A stretch of 64,000 nucleotides of DNA, from assembly GCF_003573695.1 (NCBI RefSeq), contig NC_039358.1:188766418-188830417 (forward strand), read 5' to 3'. The notes under the pieces were generated by a model that had not been told where the DNA came from, ran no database searches, and saw nothing but the letters and a program-made list of their open reading frames with translations. Positions 49,006-60,334 of the stretch are shown here, one piece after another; within the stretch, counting starts at the first letter, position 1; each line of letters begins with the position of its first letter. A program made the translations under genes and the position numbers. This stretch comes from Papaver somniferum (Eukaryota; Streptophyta; Magnoliopsida; Ranunculales; Papaveraceae).

Positions 49006-49017
49006 GCTCTGATACCA
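49006..49017 (-). other. Primer binding site of element F
   Basis: TGGTATCAGAGC on the minus strand, two bases from the LTR, complementary to initiator tRNA-Met. Confidence 0.92.
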
Positions 49018-49019
49018 AT

Positions 49020-51389
49020 TGAAAAAGCGGGGGTCTAACAACACCACCCAATATTTTGCTTAGCAATCTGTATGGATAAACTCCAATATACTTTTTATGA
49101 GAATCAACTAGCAGTTAGACTCAATCAATAAACAGATATATCAAAGAGTTTATATCTCAATCTCTCGATTTGATCTTTACTTGAGCAAATGGAAATCTGC
49201 GAGTCTTTATCAAAGAGAGATAACTTGGACGGTACCAAAGACCAATGTCCAAGGATCAATCAATACAATCAACAACCAAAGGTTGGATTTCCAATTGATG
49301 ATCTTTAACGCACAACCTGTATTATTTCAATTATATAAAAAATATAATGCGGAAAAGAAATAACACAGACACCAGAAGTTTTGTTAATGAGGAAACCGCA
49401 AATGCAGAAAAACCCCGTAACCTAGTCCACATTGAATACACACTGTATTAAGCCGCTACAGACACTAGCCTACTCCAAGCTAACTTCTGACTGGACTATA
49501 GTTGAACCCAATCAGTCTCCCACCGATCCAAGGTACAGTTGTACTCCTACGCCTCTGATCCCAGCAGGATACTGCGCACTTGATTCCCTTAGCTGATCTC
49601 ACCCACAACTAAGAGTTGCTGCAACCCAAAATCGCAGACTTGATAATAAACAAATCTGTCTCACACAGAAAAGTCTATCAAAGGATAAATCTGTCTCCCA
49701 CAGAAAAACCCTAGGTTTTTGTTCCGTCTTAAGATATAAAATCAAGGTGAACAGGAACCAATTGATAATCCGGTCTTATATTCCCGAAGAACATCCTAGA
49801 TTAATCAATCACCTCTCAACAATCCTTCTTGACTACACAAGCGGTTTATCGAGGAATCACAAACAGTGAGATGAAGATGTTTGTGACTTCTTTATCTTGC
49901 CTATCATAGAACTCTCACGATCTCAAGCCAATCAAATATTGTACTCGTACGATAGAAGATGCAAGATCAGATCACACAACTACGATAAAAGTAGTATCGG
50001 TCTGGCTTCACAATCCCAATGAAGTTTTTAAGTCGTTAACCTGGTTTTAGAGAAGAAAACCAAAGGTTAAAGGAGAATCTACTCTAGCGAGCGCACTAGT
50101 ATCACACAGACGTGTGGGGATTAGTTTTGCACAATGCTAGATGTCTCCTATATACAGCCTTCAAATCAGGGTTTTTCCTTAGTTACAAAGCAATCCATAT
50201 TCACCGTTAGATGAAAACCTGATTTGGATTCAAGCTAATATTTCTCAACCGTTAGATCGAAAACTTAGCTTGTCACACACACTTGGGTAGACGTTTACTG
50301 GGTTTGTGAAAACCGTGCCCAAACGTATACGTGTATGTTGGTTCAACGTAGTAACCCAAAAGGTTAACCGTATGAGCATTTCATATTAACTTCGTCACCA
50401 TAACTAGTTCAATTGACTCAAATGAACTAGTTAGAGAGTTGTTCAATTGCTATGAGATCTTATGTAACTACACAAGACACAATTGAAACAAAGATGATTC
50501 GATTCGATGAATCGGCTCATGAACTTTATAGCCACGGTTTGCATAAAGCATTCCTTAGTAATTTAAGTTTCATGTTCAGAGCACATCTTGAGATCATAAC
50601 CACTTAAGCTCACAAACAAGTTCGCGGACTTAAGGCAACCGTCAGAGCTTTCCAAACTCAGAAGAAAATCTCTGCAAAGAGACTTCCGCCAGTTCGCGGA
50701 CTAAACACGCAAACGAGTTTTTGGAAAATCCCAGCAGAAATTCTCGGTAGGAGAACTTCCGTCAGTTCGCGGACTTGGAAAAGACAATTCCTCCAGTTTC
50801 TCTCAATCAACAAAGTTCGAAAACTTCGGATTAAGGAATACATGGTTATGTAATCTAAACTCTCATTCCAATCATTGAGACATTCTCAGAGGACGTTATA
50901 TAGCCGTTATTCACAGACCGTTTCACGTCGGAGCAATTCTCAAAGTAATTGAAACTTTTCATGACTTTCGTCACTAGGTGAAGATAAAATTGATCAAAGA
51001 GAAACGCTTTACCAACACACGATTTCGAGAAAAAGATAAGTAATGAATACTCAGCTCGAAATGTCAAATGTGTATGATCCAATCTATATAGCATACGACT
51101 TTTTGTCTCATAAGAAGTAGGAGATAGAATAGATAGACTTTTTAGTGATAGATAAGTTCAAGTCTCCACATACCTTTTTGTTGATGAAGTTCCATGGTTC
51201 CTTGAGTAGATCTTCGTCGTTGTATGATGAATCGCCATGAATTCCTTGAGCTCAACTACACTTTTGTATCCTAGTCTGAGACTTAGCTATAATAGACTAG
51301 AAATCAAGACTCATAATTTTGATCACTAACATTGACAAACATGCTTGATATAGCAACGCATGCGAGGTCGACCGAGCTATGCTCTAACA
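49020..51389 (-). repeat. 5' LTR of element F
   Basis: On the minus strand it runs TGTTAGAGCATAGC...GCTTTTTCA, 2370 bp. The last part resembles the D LTR; the rest differs. A CGCGGACT-rich part lies at 50620-50780. Confidence 0.9.
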
Positions 51390-52305
51390 TCTTAGATCTT
51401 ATGTAACTACACAAGACACAATTGAAGCAAAAACGGGTTGATTCACTCAAATCGGTTCATGAACTTTAAATCCAAGGTTTTCAAAAGCATTCCTTAGTTT
51501 ATATAAACATGAGTTCAAGAACAACTGTCTTTAGATATAACCAACTCAAGTTCGCGGAATGGGTTCGCGGACTTAAGTTCCCGGAAGGAGTTCACAAACT
51601 CCAGCAGATTTTCTCGGGTCGAGAACTTCTGCCAGTTCGCGGACTGGGTTCGCGGACTGAGTTCACGCCACTATTCCGGTTCTCTTGATCAACAAATTTC
51701 TCAAACTTCGGTTCAAGGAATAAGGACTTATACATATATGTGTTTCCATAAAAATGCTTATATCTACCAATGGTTATGTAATCTAAACTCTCATTTCAAT
51801 CATTGAAACATTCTTAGAGGACGTTATATAGTTGTTATTCACAAACCATTTTTCGTCAGAGCAATTTTCAAAGTGATTGAAACATAACATGACTTTCGTC
51901 ACTAGGTAAAGATGAATTTGGCTAAAGCGAAAGCTTACCAACACATATTTCGAGAAATAGATAGGCGAGATAAACTCGGCTCGAAATACCAAATGTGTAT
52001 AATCAAAGTCTATATAGCAAAACGACTTTTGCCTTAAGATAGGAGATAAATAGACTTTTGAGTGATAGATAAATTCAAGTCTCCACATGCCTTTTAGTCG
52101 ATGAAGATCCGCCAGTTCCTTGAGTAGTCCTTCGTCTTGTATGATGATTGTCATGGAGTTCTTGAGCTCAACTACACTTTCTATCCTAGTCCGAGACCTT
52201 AGTTATAGTAGACTAAAAATCAAGACTTATAGTTTTGATCACTAACATTGACAAACATGCTTGAGATAGCAACGCATGCGATTTCGACCGAGCAATGCTC
52301 TAACA
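51390..52305 (-). repeat. LTR J (same superfamily), cut by element F
   Basis: On the minus strand it begins TGTTAGAGCATTGCTCGG at 52305 and is collinear with, but well diverged from, the LTR of F. It stops where F begins, so F inserted into it. The rest of J lies outside the window on the other side of F. Confidence 0.8.
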
Positions 52306-52432
52306 AGTGCGTATGCCTTTCTTCATGTATGTGTATAGCTATATTTATGAGTTTCTCCCGGCTGGATTCAGAAAATATATGTATACATATACAAATTGTA
52401 TTTACTAAAAAACTCAGTATCTGCATATACGA

Positions 52433-52520
52433 AAATTATCAGAATAATAATGCATATTGCAATATTCCTAGGTATTAAATTATCAGAATAATAATGCATA
52501 TTGCAATATTCCTAGGTATT
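52433..52520. repeat. Perfect 44-bp tandem duplication
   Basis: Two identical 44-bp copies, 52433-52476 and 52477-52520, each starting AAATTATCAGAATAATAATG. Confidence 0.95.
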
Positions 52521-53645
52521 CTATAATTGCATCGTATTGAAACACAAGCTCCTAGATGAATTATTCACTAGTATATCCTAATGAGTATTTACTTTATGCT
52601 GTGTTCCCAGCTGAACCCTTAATGATGACATGACATGATGATTAATGATTCACTCTTAGCTGAGTAGTATGAATCTCCCGAAGTTTCTGAATTAAGATAT
52701 GCATGAAAGTACCTGCGCAAGTTGTGCCAATAAGACCAGAGTTGCGCTACTCGCAAGAATAAAAAAATAGTAATTTTTTTATTAACGTACAAAATTCATC
52801 TAAATTGATTAATTTTGTCTCAGTTCACAAAATTCATTTTTAACCTAATTTTGTGTCAATTTGCAAAAAATTAGGTTTTTTGTCCTAAAAAAGAGCATGC
52901 ATAATATCTTGATCCCTATTAGTCGAGACAAAACTCAGGCAAGCTAGGAATTAGCCCATCATGGGCCAGTAGGATTAAAATCCTACCAGGAGCCGAAAAT
53001 TGGGGAAAAGAGAAAGCTGCGACTAAACCCGACAGTAGCAAAAGAAGCATAACCGCGCCACTTGACTGGACGGTTTTCCCTAACTGGCGCCTATCCTGGC
53101 CGACCGATCATGTCCATGGATGTTCACCTGGTACCCCTCTTCCCTTTCGACCAATCAAATCGCTTTAAATCAGCAGGCTCCATATTAGCTACTAACATGC
53201 CCTCTATTATTCAACCAATCAGATCACTTATAGCCTACCTGCTCCACTCCATCCAATCCAACTAATTTAGCTCCTCCCATGACCATACAAGCATGTATCA
53301 TGGTGCTCACATGTTACCCCTCTTCCATTATGACCAATCAAAACACTCGAAGTTGACCTGAAAACTTGGTTTCACACCGACCAATCATATCTCTTCAACT
53401 TGGTCGAACGATATCCAAGAGGTGACCAGGGATTGGACGAACATATGGGAGCAACTGGTAAATAATTTGAGTATTATATATATGCTAAAAGTTTCTTATG
53501 GATGTCTAGTATAACATACTATAAAATCACATCAATCGGATTAACGAGCTAAAAGATACAGCTTAAAAGTCGAGCTAGGTCATGGATGAAAACTGACAGA
53601 ATTCCTCCTGAATTCTTCCTGATTTTTTACCACGGACGAACCTAT

Positions 53646-53679
53646 GAGGGGGATAAGTGGGGCTTTAGCCCGCCCCCTC
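53646..53679. other. GC-rich hairpin
   Basis: GAGGGGG and CCCCCTC pair at the outside, and GGGCT with AGCCC inside. It stands out in AT-rich DNA and may be the end of a degraded DNA transposon. Confidence 0.45.
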
Positions 53680-54787
53680 ACAGGTGGGGAAATTCTTTTA
53701 GTGTATGTATTTGATAAAAATGTAATTTTTGTCCGGTCCAAATTGATAGTAGTCCACTACTTAGCCCACTTTTCTTGGGTAAACTACAAACTTCTTTCCA
53801 TTGCCATTTTCTCATTAATGAGTTTGCTCGTTCTAGCGTTTAGTTATCTACTTTCGGCCGCTTAGCACTATAATGACATTCCAGCCATACCCATCGTTGA
53901 ATTTTGGGTTTGTCCCTGGTTTTTATTTCAGGCTGTTTTCACCTCCTAAACGAGCTCAAAACCTAAATATTCCCGCTTAAAGAGATATAAAATTATTTTC
54001 TGATAAGAATGGAGTGCGGATCATCAAAATCCGAGTTCGTATGAGAATTCTACAACAGTTTTAATACGAGTCTCACATCTGAATTTTCTGATTACGAAAT
54101 TTCACGAATTAATATAAACTGCCGCAAATCATCTCACCCATCCAACTTGAATAGCTTATTTAATCGGCTTAGATCTAATTTGAGTCGACTAATGAGATGT
54201 CATAATGGATACCGGTCTTCCTTCTCCTATGAAGACTGGTCATCTCGTCCCCAGTTTATACAAACAGCTCCTTGCAGCTGCCCAAAGATAGCCAGTCATA
54301 CTCCTTTCTAAGACCGTGAAATCCGCGACTGATTTGAATAGGCTATGAACCACAATGTTTTACATGCATCAATTATGTTTAAGATGCTTCCATAATGATG
54401 ATACTTTACAAGCATCAATTATAAACGTTATTTCATAAATATCGATTTCGGGAATAATTTAATTATTCAACCTAAAAGCACCATATGATATTTTCTGAGC
54501 ACTGACTTGCAACAAGTTTCATTCTTATGACTTGACTTACTCGATACATATGGCCCTCATCTAGGTAAATCAAATTAGTGGGAATTGTATAATTATCCCT
54601 CCTTCTGATGGACCTTCACAAATATTCTTGAAGAACTTTATAAATACCCCTTATGGTATTATTTAAAATTTCTTTAATAACATAATATTCACAATTTCAT
54701 ATTTAGCCTTCCTCTTTCACTTTCACACCTCTTCACTTCTTAAAATATAAGAAAAAAAATCTCATCGCCCCCACCACCGTCATCTCC

Positions 54788-55090
54788 ATGGCTCCCACCA
54801 CCACCACAATTTCTATCGCCGCACCACAACCAGCACCACCACCTTCGTTCATCACGTCCGCTATTAATATCAGTAGATCTATCATTATTTGTGTTCGATT
54901 TCAACTGATTCTAAACCAGATTCATGAATTGATTTATTTATTTGGGTTTCGATTTCGAGTTGTCGATTCAGATTTGTTCTTTTTTCTATACCAGATTCGA
55001 GTTGCAACTTCAGATTTCAGAGAGTTAGATTTAGTATGTATGATTTTCAATTTTGGTTATAGGGTTTTCTGGAAATTTGATTTTTACTGA
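54788..55090 (+). CDS. Small hypothetical ORF in the MULE-like element
   Basis: It starts MAPTTTTISIAAPQP after a CCACC-rich leader and is Thr/Pro/Ala-rich at first, then hydrophobic. The second half looks like an untranslated region or intron rather than protein. It could be the start of a chimeric transcript; as a protein it is doubtful. Confidence 0.2.
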   Translation: MAPTTTTISIAAPQPAPPPSFITSAINISRSIIICVRFQLILNQIHELIYLFGFRFRVVDSDLFFFLYQIRVATSDFRELDLVCMIFNFGYRVFWKFDFY

Positions 55091-55230
55091 TTCACTTAAT
55101 TTTTTTCTTTATTTCGATTTAATTGAGATCGAGATTGTTGATTTAGAAACTAATTTTATAAAATCTCACTCAAATCCATATTAAATTTGATATAAGTTTT
55201 TATTTCGGTGCGTTTTATTAAAAGTTGTTA

Positions 55231-55466
55231 CTACCTCCGTCCCTAATTAGATGACCTAGTTAAAATTTACTAGTAAATTTAGAAATGATTTATCTCTCAA
55301 ACTATGCAACGGATTTTCGTAAACTTTGTATCTTCGAAAAGCATTTTAAAACACATGTCTAATGAATATAAATATGGCTATCAAATTTTACATATTTCTT
55401 ATAATAATACTAATCTATCACTTCACTTATTTATGGTATAGGTCATCTAATTAGGGACGGAGGGAG
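55231..55466. mobile_element. Stowaway-type MITE
   Basis: 236 bp between TA dinucleotides (55229-55230, 55467-55468). The ends CTACCTCCGTCCCTAATTAG and (minus) CTCCCTCCGTCCCTAATTAG are inverted repeats of about 28 bp with one mismatch. CTCCCTCCGTCCC is the usual start of Stowaway (Tc1/mariner) MITEs. It is nested in the MULE-like element. Confidence 0.95.
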
Positions 55467-55631
55467 TATGATTTTTGTTGAACCAGTGCAACTTCTTGTT
55501 CCCTAATCTGCAATCATGGGTAACTCTCAGTCTCAGTCTCTATTCTCCTTTCAATTCTATCACATTTCTTTTGATTTTTAAGTCTAAATGTTTTTGTGAA
55601 TCCAATGGCGGGTGGTTTATGATTGTTGTTG

Positions 55632-55748
55632 CGGGTATGGTTGTGGGATCTTTAGCTTGTGCCGGAAAAGTTAAGAGGAAAACTCCTAGAGGTACTGGTA
55701 GAGCTCACAAGAGAATGCAATACAACGGACATTTCAGTATTACTGCTA
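55632..55748 (+). pseudogene. Ribosomal protein S30 (eS30) pseudogene fragment
   Basis: The frame reads GMVVGSLACAGKVKRKT, then PRGTGRAHKRMQYNGHF. It corresponds to the N-terminus of plant S30 (G-K-V-H-G-S-L-A-R-A-G-K-V) joined to its later part (RAHKRMQYN), with the Lys-rich middle missing and the C-terminal end replaced. It has no proper start codon. eS30 is part of the 40S ribosomal subunit; this is a captured, shortened piece. Confidence 0.82.
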
Positions 55749-57032
55749 ACATATCTTCTACTTTGTATCATTTAATTCTAAGTTTCTTTTGGTGAAAATC
55801 ATATCAGGGAGCATTTGTATGTGTGTATATTGCTTGTTCCAAGCGACTACAAGCGTTTTTGGATTGAGTTTTTTTTAATTTGGGTGTTGTAGATTGGTTG
55901 AATGGTATATTTTGTTATAAATGTTGCTTTAATCTGGAAATGAATTGTCAATTTAACAATTGGGAATTTTAGGACGGTGGTTAGTTTTTTCGGGAGATTG
56001 TTAACTAGCCTGTATTGTTGCGTACTTGTATGGGAATGAATTATACTAGGGAATGTGATGGTCTGGTATAGATGAAGAGAAGGGTATGGGGATGATGAAC
56101 TATATATATACAGAAAATGGACTGTAATTGGAGGATGGTTAATGAATGTGGTCTGTGGGGTTTGTTGTGTTATCTTTTTTACGAAATATGGTTCATTTGT
56201 CCAAATATATTTAAAATATGGTTCAAATAGACGAGTAAAAATTTGTATGGGTGAAATGAACACCAAAAGAATAGCAAGGATGAAACTGGATTCATCCTGA
56301 CTTAAACTTAAAAAATAGAAAGGATGAAACTGGATGCATCCTGATGTAAATTAAAAATAAGAAAAAATATTTAAAAATGGGTAGGATGAAACTGTTTACA
56401 TCCTGGCTATTTTTAAATTTTTGTCCACTTAAACAGTATCAAAATCTAAATGTCCTTTTCACCCATGCATTGTTGATTTTGGTATGTTTAACCAATTTTG
56501 TGTCTTTTTTAATGATGGATGGATTAGAAATTTAGAAAAAGAAGAACAAGTGTTGGGACAGATTCTAGAAATGAGATGGATGTATGCCGTAAGCATTGTT
56601 TAATTCAATCATCACCAATTCGATGCTTTTTTAATTTAGGGGAAAGCTATTTGTCAGTAAGAATCATAGTACCAAATTCCATGTAAAGTAGGAAAATTTG
56701 GTTTGTTTAGTTTTAGGTTCGTTGGAAGCAACAACAACCAACGACTTCTAGTAAATGGTAGTTGCAGAATGTTATCACCTGTAACTAAAAAAATACGAGT
56801 GTTCTTATTTTGGTTTTAGAACATGCTTCTGTTTGAAATGCTTTGCTCCACAATAGATTTTGGAGAGTTTGGAAATTATTATTCATATTTAGTGGCGGTG
56901 GTTTGGATGTTATTATTCATGTATAAGAAATTCATGGAAAATATCTCTTGTCGCATGCATGAATATAATTGACATTTAGATTGGTTTCTTATCGAGATTT
57001 TTCCATCATTACTTGCGTAGTTTCGCATAATT
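55749..57032. other. Interior of the MULE-like element
   Basis: No gene apart from the S30 piece to the left. It includes a set of GGATGAAACTG...CATCCTG hairpin words at 56277-56403. Confidence 0.45.
56277..56403. repeat. Three AGGATG...CATCCT hairpin repeats
   Basis: AGGATGAAACTG followed by CATCCTG occurs three times (about 56277, 56321 and 56381). AGGATG and CATCCT are inverted repeats. Confidence 0.75.
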
Positions 57033-57039
57033 TCCGGTT

Positions 57040-57765
57040 ATTAATGTTGTTGATTCCATTTATGGGATCGACTCCTATTGTTGACCCATTTTTTTATCAA
57101 CTATTGTTGTTGATCCTATTTATGGATCAACTTCTATTGTTGACACCATTTTCCAGGATTAAATTATGTTTGTTAATAACTTGTCAGTTTAAACTCTATA
57201 TGAACTTTTTTTCTTATTGTTTGCAGTGATTATTGCAGGTATGTAGTACCTATTCAATTTCGTTTTCCGGGTCGCATCCGTTTGGTGTTCCAGTTCTTGA
57301 TCCCTGCAAACTATTCAATTTCCCTCTAAGCCAAATTTGTGGTGCAATGGTAGCACAACTGACTCCAGGTTAGAAGATGCGTGTTCGATTCACGTCAGGT
57401 TCACTAACTTTAATACATCAATTTTTGGTATCAACTTTGGTTGGTGACTCCATATTTTAGGATCAACTTTTGTTGTTGATACCATAAATAATTTGAACAT
57501 TTTCTGAATTTTAAATTTTGGGATCAACTTCGGTTGTTGATACTATATTATTTATTTATTTTATTTTCTGATTTTTGTTTTGGGGATCAACTTCGGTTGT
57601 TGACACCTTATTATTTATTTATTTTATTTTCTGATTTTTGTTTTGGGGATCAACTTTGGTTGTTGACACCATATTTTGGGGATCAACTTCGCTGATTGAC
57701 GTTATATCTTTTTTTCCTTTTTTCTAATTTTTATTTTGGGGATCAACTCTGATTGTTGACGCAAC
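57040..57765 (+). repeat. Eleven dispersed ATCAAC...GTTGAT hairpin repeats
   Basis: Words of the form GGATCAACTTCGGTTGTTGA recur near 57066, 57098, 57125, 57428, 57463, 57521, 57586, 57645, 57683 and 57740, with a half copy at 57046. Each can fold on itself (ATCAAC with GTTGAT). Two neighbouring units (57521-57645) lie in a direct repeat of about 60 bp with the word TTTTCTGATTTTTGTTTTGG. The set is interrupted by the tRNA-Trp-like sequence. Confidence 0.85.
57333..57403 (+). tRNA. tRNA-Trp(CCA)-like gene or pseudogene
   Basis: The 71-nt sequence has the D-arm GTGGTGCAATGGTAGCAC, the anticodon loop CTCCAGG with CCA at 57365-57367, and the T-arm GCGTGTTCGATTCACGT, all as in plant nuclear tRNA-Trp. 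The acceptor stem pairs at six of seven positions if G-U is allowed, and the anticodon stem at four of five. One base is missing from the variable region and the first pair is A-C, so it may be a pseudogene. A-box and B-box are intact. No T-run terminator follows at once. Confidence 0.7.
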
Positions 57766-57980
57766 TGGTGGCGGCGGCGACGGTGGTGGCGGCGACGGTA
57801 GTGGCGGCGGTGATGGATTAGTGGTGGTGGCGGTGGTGGTGTTCCGGTGGTGGAAGTTAGTAGGTGTTGTTTGTTGACCGGTGGTGGTGGTGGAATGGTA
57901 GTTGAATATTGGTGGTGGTGGATACGTGGTGGTGCTAATGGTGGTGGAATGTTGGTGGTGGCGGCCGTGAAGTGGTAGAG
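57766..57980 (+). repeat. GGT/GGC-rich trinucleotide region
   Basis: Irregular runs of GGTGGC, GGTGGT and GACGGT. It is the mirror part of the CCACC-rich stretch at 54770-54850 within the inverted ends of the MULE-like element. Confidence 0.85.
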
Positions 57981-58169
57981 AAATAAATTTGTTGTATTTT
58001 GAAATAAAGAAAAATATTATATGAGTGAGGGTATTAAGGTAATCTATTTTTAAAGGATAAGGATTTTAAATGATAGGGTATATTTATTGTAGTGTAAAGG
58101 GATATTTGTTGGATGTTAAAACTAGGGGTATATAATTAATCTACCCATCAAATTATACGAGTAGGCTTT

Positions 58170-58461
58170 TATTAGAGCACTTCTCGGTCGAACTCGCAAG
58201 CGTTTCTGTCTCAAGCTTGTTTGTCAAGTTTAGTTGCCAAAACTATAAGCCTTGATTTCTAGTCTACTTAAAGCTAAGTCTCGGACTAGGATAGTAAGTG
58301 TAGTTGAGCTCTAGAATCCACGACGTTCATCATGCAAAGACGAAGAACTACTCAAGGAACTAGTGGAACTTCATTGACAAAAAGGTATGTGGAGACTTGA
58401 ACTTATCTATCACTCAAAAGTCTATCTATTCTATCTCCTATCTTGAGACAAAAGTCGTATT
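58170..58461 (+). repeat. LTR H (D/F superfamily), left part
   Basis: It begins TATTAGAGCACTTCTCGG, which corresponds to TGTTAGAGCA... in F with the terminal TG changed to TA. It follows the LTR of F collinearly (F minus strand from 51389) until interrupted by element I. Confidence 0.82.
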
Positions 58462-58956
58462 TGTAGTTGCAGGAAATCCCACAACACACCCCTTATATTA
58501 TCATGACTATAATTTCTAGATCTAAACTTATTTGATATGAAAATAAAGATAAAAATAATGGAAATAGAAAATAAGACACAAGATTTACGTGGTTCGATCA
58601 ATTTGATCTACATCCACGGGGTTAGGGGTCTTCACCATGATTGTTTGTAATTACATCTTGATTACATGGAGACTCCATTAATGAGTATTTGGAGCTCTAG
58701 GTTGGTAGAGGAAGAAGAAGGAAATAATAATAATACAAATTCTAAACTTGTCTTCTCTCTCTTTGACTTTCCCTTTATATAGGTGTTTACATAGCGGATA
58801 ACAACTCATATGTAGTGGAGTACATCTCATATTATCTCAGGCTCTCATTACAATTTAACAGGCTCTGCTACATTCTCGCAAACTCTCTCTATAACTTCGC
58901 AGGCTCTATCTATAATTTCGCAAACTCTTACCGTTGTGCGATATTTGGATCCTACA
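58462..58956 (-). repeat. 3' LTR of element I
   Basis: 495 bp; on the minus strand TGTAGGATCCAAAT...CTGCAACTACA, with a TATATAAAG word at 58774-58782 as possible TATA box. Confidence 0.93.
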
Positions 58957-58970
58957 TCTTGCCTCTTTTT
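58957..58970 (-). other. Polypurine tract of element I
   Basis: On the minus strand AAAAAGAGGCAAGA lies directly before the 3' LTR, matching that of element A. Confidence 0.8.
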
Positions 58971-59560
58971 CCTTGAATATTGCTTGAAGAGCGATCTTTA
59001 AGGAAAAATTCACTTTGTAGTAGTAGTTGTTGGAGGAACGAGCGAAAGAATATTGGACTTGAAAAGTACGTACTTGCCTCTATTCTTTTGTGAAGTTCAG
59101 GAGCATTGCGAAGTAAATAAGAAGTATCATCTCTTGAAGTATGCGAAGTATGAAGTATCCTTGAAGAAGTATAAGAAGTACTCAATCCTCGAAATATAAG
59201 AAGAACTCTGCGAAGTAAATAAGAAGTATCTGTCCTTGTATAATAAGTATTTCCTCTATTCGTGCGAAATTATTACTTCATTTTTGGTGAGGATTCTTGT
59301 TGTTGTACGTCGACTTTGGAAATGATTCTTGCCGAGGAGATAAAGAACATAAAATGTTTTCTTGGTAATCCACAGTTGCCTCTGTTCTTTATCTATGAAG
59401 GTAGAATCCTTGAGAAAATATTGAATGTGCGAATTGTTTCCTCATTCTTATCTTGCCTCTGTCCCATGTGTTGTGCTCATGCGATAGTATAATTTCTTCA
59501 AGTTGCTTATAATTGTGTGAAATAATTGATCGAAATTATCATATCGTTCGGAATAATCAC
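58971..59560. repeat. GAAGTA-rich interior of element I
   Basis: Words of the type GCGAAGTAAATAAGAAGTAT recur between 59105 and 59250. The rest is noncoding with a few TGCGA words. Confidence 0.5.
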
Positions 59561-59562
59561 AT

Positions 59563-59830
59563 TCTGCGAAACAATCACATTCTGCAAAATTCTGTCACAT
59601 TCTGCGAAATTCTGACACATTCTGAATAATCCTACGAAACTCTGAATAATACTACGAAATTCTGACACATTTTGCGAAATTCTGAATAATCCTGCGAAAT
59701 TCTGACACATTCTGCGAAATTCTGAATAATCCTGCGAAATTCTGAATAATTCTGCGAAATTCTGAATAATTCTGCGAAATTCTGAATAATTCTGCGAAAT
59801 TCTGCGATATTATTGCGAAGTTCTGCAATA
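59563..59830. repeat. Microsatellite-like array of 10-11-bp units
   Basis: TCTGCGAAAT, TCTGACACAT and TCTGAATAAT(C) units follow one another in a 20-22-bp rhythm, about 25 units. It becomes more regular to the right, as expected from recent slippage. Confidence 0.92.
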
Positions 59831-60334
59831 TTATTCCGTACAGTTTTGTAAAGTACTTGTGCGAATATAATGCTTATGTGATGATTATGTTATGAAATGT
59901 GTATGCGATGTTTATACTATGCTTTTATGATGCGAGTATGATGTTTATATGATGAGACTGCTTATCTAATGCAATGTATAGCTAATGTTTGTGTTACTTA
60001 GCTCATTTTGCACGCTAAAATTGATGTAGCTTTAAATTGCCTCCATTATCGATTTCTCTGGCTTTTTATTTAGTGTATGCATTCCTCTTCGTGTAGTTAT
60101 TGTTCCTCACAAGTTCTTACTTGTGTTTCATCTTTCCTTTTTCCTGCACTATTAGTATCTCATAACAATATGATCATAATATCAAGTCTGCGGCATTTTC
60201 ACTGCCTCAGTTTCATTTCCATGTACATATTCGCAAGCTTGTTTGCTTACATATAATCATTCTCGCAAGCTTACTTGCTTACTCATTTTCTTATGTGGTC
60301 TTATTTTGCCTTCCTAGTTAAAGGTCTTATTTTT
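59831..60334. other. Noncoding interior of element I
   Basis: T-rich with TGCGA and TATGATG words; no gene. Its right end is homologous to A 3320-3380 in inverse orientation. Confidence 0.5.

Larger units (their letters stand above)
21934..51389 (-). mobile_element. Element F: minus-strand copia-type element, heavily nested
   Basis: On the minus strand the order is 5' LTR (49020-51389), PBS, gag, a second small ORF, noncoding sequence, PPT and 3' LTR (21934-23247, cut by element D). The interior is interrupted by B and G between 24727 and 46411. Gag and LTR ends are related to D but the LTR is longer (2.37 kb) and largely different. There is no pol. F itself lies in another LTR (J) of the same superfamily. 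Confidence 0.85.
52306..54568. other. Unassigned sequence between LTR J and the MULE-like element
   Basis: No gene can be supported. There is a perfect 44-bp tandem duplication (52433-52520), a set of degenerate units with GACCAATCA words (53140-53400), a GC-rich hairpin (53646-53679), and stretches (53520-53560, 54000-54060) with words seen in the interior of G. It may be an old retroelement relic. Confidence 0.5.
54578..58146. mobile_element. MULE-like (Pack-MULE-type) element with captured gene pieces
   Basis: The sequence ATCAAATTA flanks it at 54569-54577 and 58147-58155, a perfect 9-bp target duplication as made by Mutator-like elements. The ends are long, diverged inverted repeats: GTGGGAATTGTATAATTATC on the left, and on the right (minus strand) GGGTAGATTAATTATATACC. 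They continue inward through AT-rich sequence into CCACC-rich (left, 54770-54850) and GGTGG-rich (right, 57766-57980) parts. There is no transposase. Inside are an S30 fragment, a tRNA-Trp-like sequence and a Stowaway MITE. Confidence 0.72.

Noticed and set aside
53644..53865. 73-residue ORF next to the GC hairpin
   Set aside because: Starts inside the hairpin and shows no recognisable motif; likely part of a degraded transposon.
57766..57980. Gly-rich or Pro-rich protein encoded by the GGT region
   Set aside because: Repeat runs are interrupted by stops and the region is part of an inverted transposon end.
59563..59830. CRISPR-like regular array
   Set aside because: The units are contiguous 10-11-bp slippage repeats without spacers, in plant DNA.
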